Assembly (NCBI RefSeq): GCF_001949145.1
Contig: NW_019091368.1
Location: 682,029 to 746,028, forward strand
DNA length: 64,000 bases
DNA from: Acanthaster planci
Lineage: Eukaryota > Echinodermata > Asteroidea > Valvatida > Acanthasteridae
Direction: 5' to 3'
The notes beneath the pieces are model-generated. The model searched no databases, was not told the origin of the DNA, and was given only the letters and a program-made list of their open reading frames with translations. The position numbers and the translations under genes were made by a program. Position 1 is the stretch's first letter, and each line of letters starts with the position of its first letter. Below, one piece after another: positions 61,301-64,000 of this stretch.

Positions 61301-62982
61301 AGATGCAACACAGAATATCTGGCCAACAAATAGGTCTGAAAACTCGACGTAAATGGAGCCAAGATAATGATCTGAAAGGGCCGGATATCGATAAACAGGG
61401 ATGCTTGCACTTCAGTTCCTGGCACAGTCGAAGACTTCCGGCCGTGGTCAATATTCTCACCGTTTTACCTCAGAGATATGCAGAACTTCGAATGAAGTCT
61501 AAATCGAATTTTGAGGCTCAACGCGAAATCTTGAATCGAATGCAAGCTGAACAACAACTGCAGCGTGGTAGAGAACCAAGAGACCAGACCGAGACTAAAA
61601 GACTTGGACATCTAAAACCGGAAGTTAAAGGCCATCCACATCAGGACGGTCGCCATCAACAGACTGATCTACTTAAACGACACGCTGAGTTCGGGGACAA
61701 GACTTGGTTCCAAAGACTAGCTGAAGCTCAGCAAAGACTGGCCACCAAAACCCAACATGAGAAAGAGGCCACCTTTCAGCGGCTGACAAAACGACCATGC
61801 CTGCATCAACTTAAACAGCCTCGGGCCAGAAACGCAGAACAGACAGGCGTCCGACGGAGCGAAGACCTTCAACAAGAGAGACAAGCTGAACGAAGACATC
61901 ACACTGACTCCGGGGAGCCGGTAGAGCAAAGAAATGGTGGAATTTTGCAACAGTCAGAAGAACTGAAACCAGAACAAAAACTAGACCAGCGAGACCAAGG
62001 ATTGGGGAAAGGTATGCTTTAGGAACCTGCCTTCTAAACTTTATATGTCACAACACCACTGCCAATATCTTTGTGTTTCTCATATTTCTTGTATAGGCCT
62101 ACAGAGACCTTTTTGATAACCTTCCTCAGTATGAATTGACTTCCTTTTCAAAATCCCCTTCAAATAAGGGATGAAACCAACATAAAAATCTCCATTATTA
62201 CTATAATCACCATCAGCTACACTGACATGACAAACTGGTACCTGTTTATTATTTTTTCGGGGTAGCTTTCCAACCTCCAAGCCACTCGGGTAGCAAACCA
62301 GACATTCGAGCCAGGAGACTCTCGGTGCGATTTGCGAACGACGCGTCCCTGAAGGAAACCGCCTTCATCGTCGAAAACCCGTCACAGGAAATCGTTAGCC
62401 ACTCCGTCATTAAGCCAGAAAATGTCACCACCAAGTCAGGATCGTCCAGAGTATTGAGAGGCATATTGGGTTAGTTTTTACACTGGAGTATTGTATTTAA
62501 CTGAGCTAAATCGTTACCCACACATGACCTAAAGATTTAACGATAATATGGTGAGTCCACTGGCCATTGACGTCTTGATAACACCTTCTTGGATAAACTG
62601 TAACGGATAGCAACTGACAAAGATTTTTGATGACTGATAAGAAGAGAAATGTATTCCTGGATTGACCAATATATGAACTCGCTCACTTGCTTCCTACTAC
62701 TAACCAGCTGACGCCAGACGTAAGCGTCGGTCTTGCCCTCGTCGTTGGATCGAGCTCCCTCCCCTTCCCGGCGGTCCATATGCAGCGGAACAACGAGCTA
62801 TCGCGGCCGCCATGGACGCCGAAAGATGCCGAGCTTTGGCCCTGGAATTGGAGAAAGAAAACGCTGCCGTGGACCACCGACAGGTCGAGCCACTGAAGAC
62901 AGCGCGCTATCCACGACGAGTTTACAACGAAGCGTTCAAAATAACAGGAAAACAGCTCTACCGCGAGGAGCAAGAGAGCTGA
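58376..62982 (+). CDS. Unrecognised multi-pass membrane protein with long Gln/Lys-rich tail
   Basis: Five exons: 58376-59253, 59393-59574, 60110-62011, 62266-62469, 62708-62982 (stop TGA). Total 3441 bases, 1146 residues. Junction phases (AG|A, G|AA, G|CT, G|CT) all keep the frame. Hydrophobic segments lie near residues 8-27 (possible signal anchor), 125-146, 186-209 and 256-284. The extracellular or luminal parts contain several Cys and short Pro/Thr-rich text. Exon 2 adds a Gly/Ala-rich segment with a further hydrophobic run. From residue 354 the protein is hydrophilic, rich in Gln, Lys, Glu and His, with predicted helices (FQRTAEVQLRI, FQRLAEAQQRL) and two copies of a GC-[FL]-x-F-x-x-W motif at about 707 and 784. 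The C-terminus (exon 5) has ERCRALALELEKENAAV and YPRRVYNEAFKITGK. I do not recognise a family. An additional 5' non-coding exon is possible. Confidence 0.7.
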
Positions 62983-64000
62983 ACTCGCACAAAGAACTTT
63001 TCAAAATCTCTTTGAAGCAAAAGATATTGACCAGTGCTTTGGGGATCGCAGTCAACACAGATACAACAAAACTCAAGGGGTCCACTCATTGCCTTTTAGA
63101 ATTGCTTTTAAATACTGAAATGAAAATAAAAACGTACATTAGAATGTATTTTTTTTATGCACTGAAGAGTCACCAAGAACGTGATTTATCCTCACCCATT
63201 TATCTCACCAAAATTAAACTGTAAAAGTGAAACTGGAATTGTGCCTTAGTAACCGTTGCAGTAACTATTATTTATAGAAGAGAAATAATATTACCAATAG
63301 GGAAATAATTTCATTCGTGTTGAAATCAACTCATACCTTTTATGGAAAAAAAAGATAAAAACGGGAAATTCTGTCAAGAATTAAATGAAAATGTGAAGTG
63401 GTTCTGAAATTGTCTAAGAACACAAAAGTCATAGTGACTACAAAGCAAATTGAAATAAAATCAATTTTTGGATTCAATGAACCTGCAATGAAATAAAAGC
63501 GATATACAACAAAAATTCCAAAATCCATACTACTTAAACAGGACTTTTTAAAATGATTTTTACTTCTCAGTCTCCTTGTTACAGTGCTGGACTGTACAAC
63601 TCAGAATCAATACGGAAAAACCTTGGATAATGACTCTAAACTTATGACTCAAGTTCGGTCCTGTAGTCAAAAAATTATAAAACACAACAATTACTGGAAA
63701 GCGCATTCAGAAGGTAAATAAACGGAATCATGTTTTCAAAATGGTACTGCAGTTTTACAGTTAGTTTTCCTTTTGATTTAATTAATCTGTAAAATGTCCA
63801 CATCCCACCGCCAGAATATTCCTAAACATGAGTAATTAAGACATTACTCGGTAGAGGAAGAAGTTCAGTTTCTCTTCATTCCGATTTATCAATGCTTGCA
63901 GTGAGCGTCATCTGAGTGTCGTAAAAACAGAGCTAACTTATCAGGTTGTTATTTGTTGGGGTTTTTTTTTTTATGGAATTCCGCGACCTAGTCTAGTCAC
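62983..64000. other. 3' flank, no gene seen
   Basis: AT-rich sequence after the last stop codon. Apart from the poly(A) signal, no ORF, repeat or RNA gene is supported. Confidence 0.6.
63125..63130 (+). terminator. Candidate poly(A) signal of the 58376 gene
   Basis: AATAAA 143 bases after the stop codon, in an AT-rich context. Fits the end of the five-exon gene. Confidence 0.45.

Overview
The window is animal nuclear DNA: multi-exon genes with GT/AG introns, long AT-rich gaps, many small non-autonomous DNA transposons and one 54-base assembly gap (N). Gene content (an egg-jelly-receptor (REJ)/polycystin-1-type surface protein, a peripherin/ROM1-type tetraspanin pair, tubulin cofactor C, a PPP1R27-like ankyrin protein) and the frequent AGGCCTA-type words suggest a marine invertebrate deuterostome, most likely an echinoderm. 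The taxon is an inference; no species-specific marker was seen.

Layout. (1) 388-24480, minus strand: the 5' part of a very large REJ/polycystin-1-like gene. I could join 22 consecutive exons, all phase-compatible, giving about 2545 residues; the gene runs off the left edge before the expected GAIN/GPS, PLAT and channel-like regions. Its first coding exon is 3.8 kb and encodes a secreted, acidic, repeat-rich and cysteine-pair-rich N-terminus that I do not recognise. Cys-rich CxGxC repeats, IPT-like/beta segments and a long REJ region follow. (2) 24481-29851: intergenic, with two clear MITEs. (3) 29852-30886, plus: single-exon TBCC. (4) 30887-37487: intergenic, with an orphan exon-like ORF and a hAT-like MITE. 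(5) 37488-44990: two six-exon peripherin-like tetraspanin genes, head-to-head, sharing a 541-bp intergenic promoter. The rightward copy carries a 342-residue Lys/Ser-rich tail with a 21-bp tandem repeat. (6) 44991-53580: gene-poor. (7) 53581-54282, minus: PPP1R27-like ankyrin protein. (8) 58376-62982, plus: a five-exon gene for an unrecognised membrane protein with a very long charged, Gln-rich tail.

The genes do not form an operon-like unit. The only evident functional pairing is the divergent peripherin-like duo, which has identical intron phases and mostly identical exon sizes and may be co-expressed and co-assembled like vertebrate PRPH2/ROM1. Both copies lack the extra EC2 cysteine that vertebrate PRPH2/ROM1 use for disulfide-linked oligomers.

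Exon boundaries were read by eye from splice consensus and reading-frame continuity. No transcript, alignment or database evidence was available.
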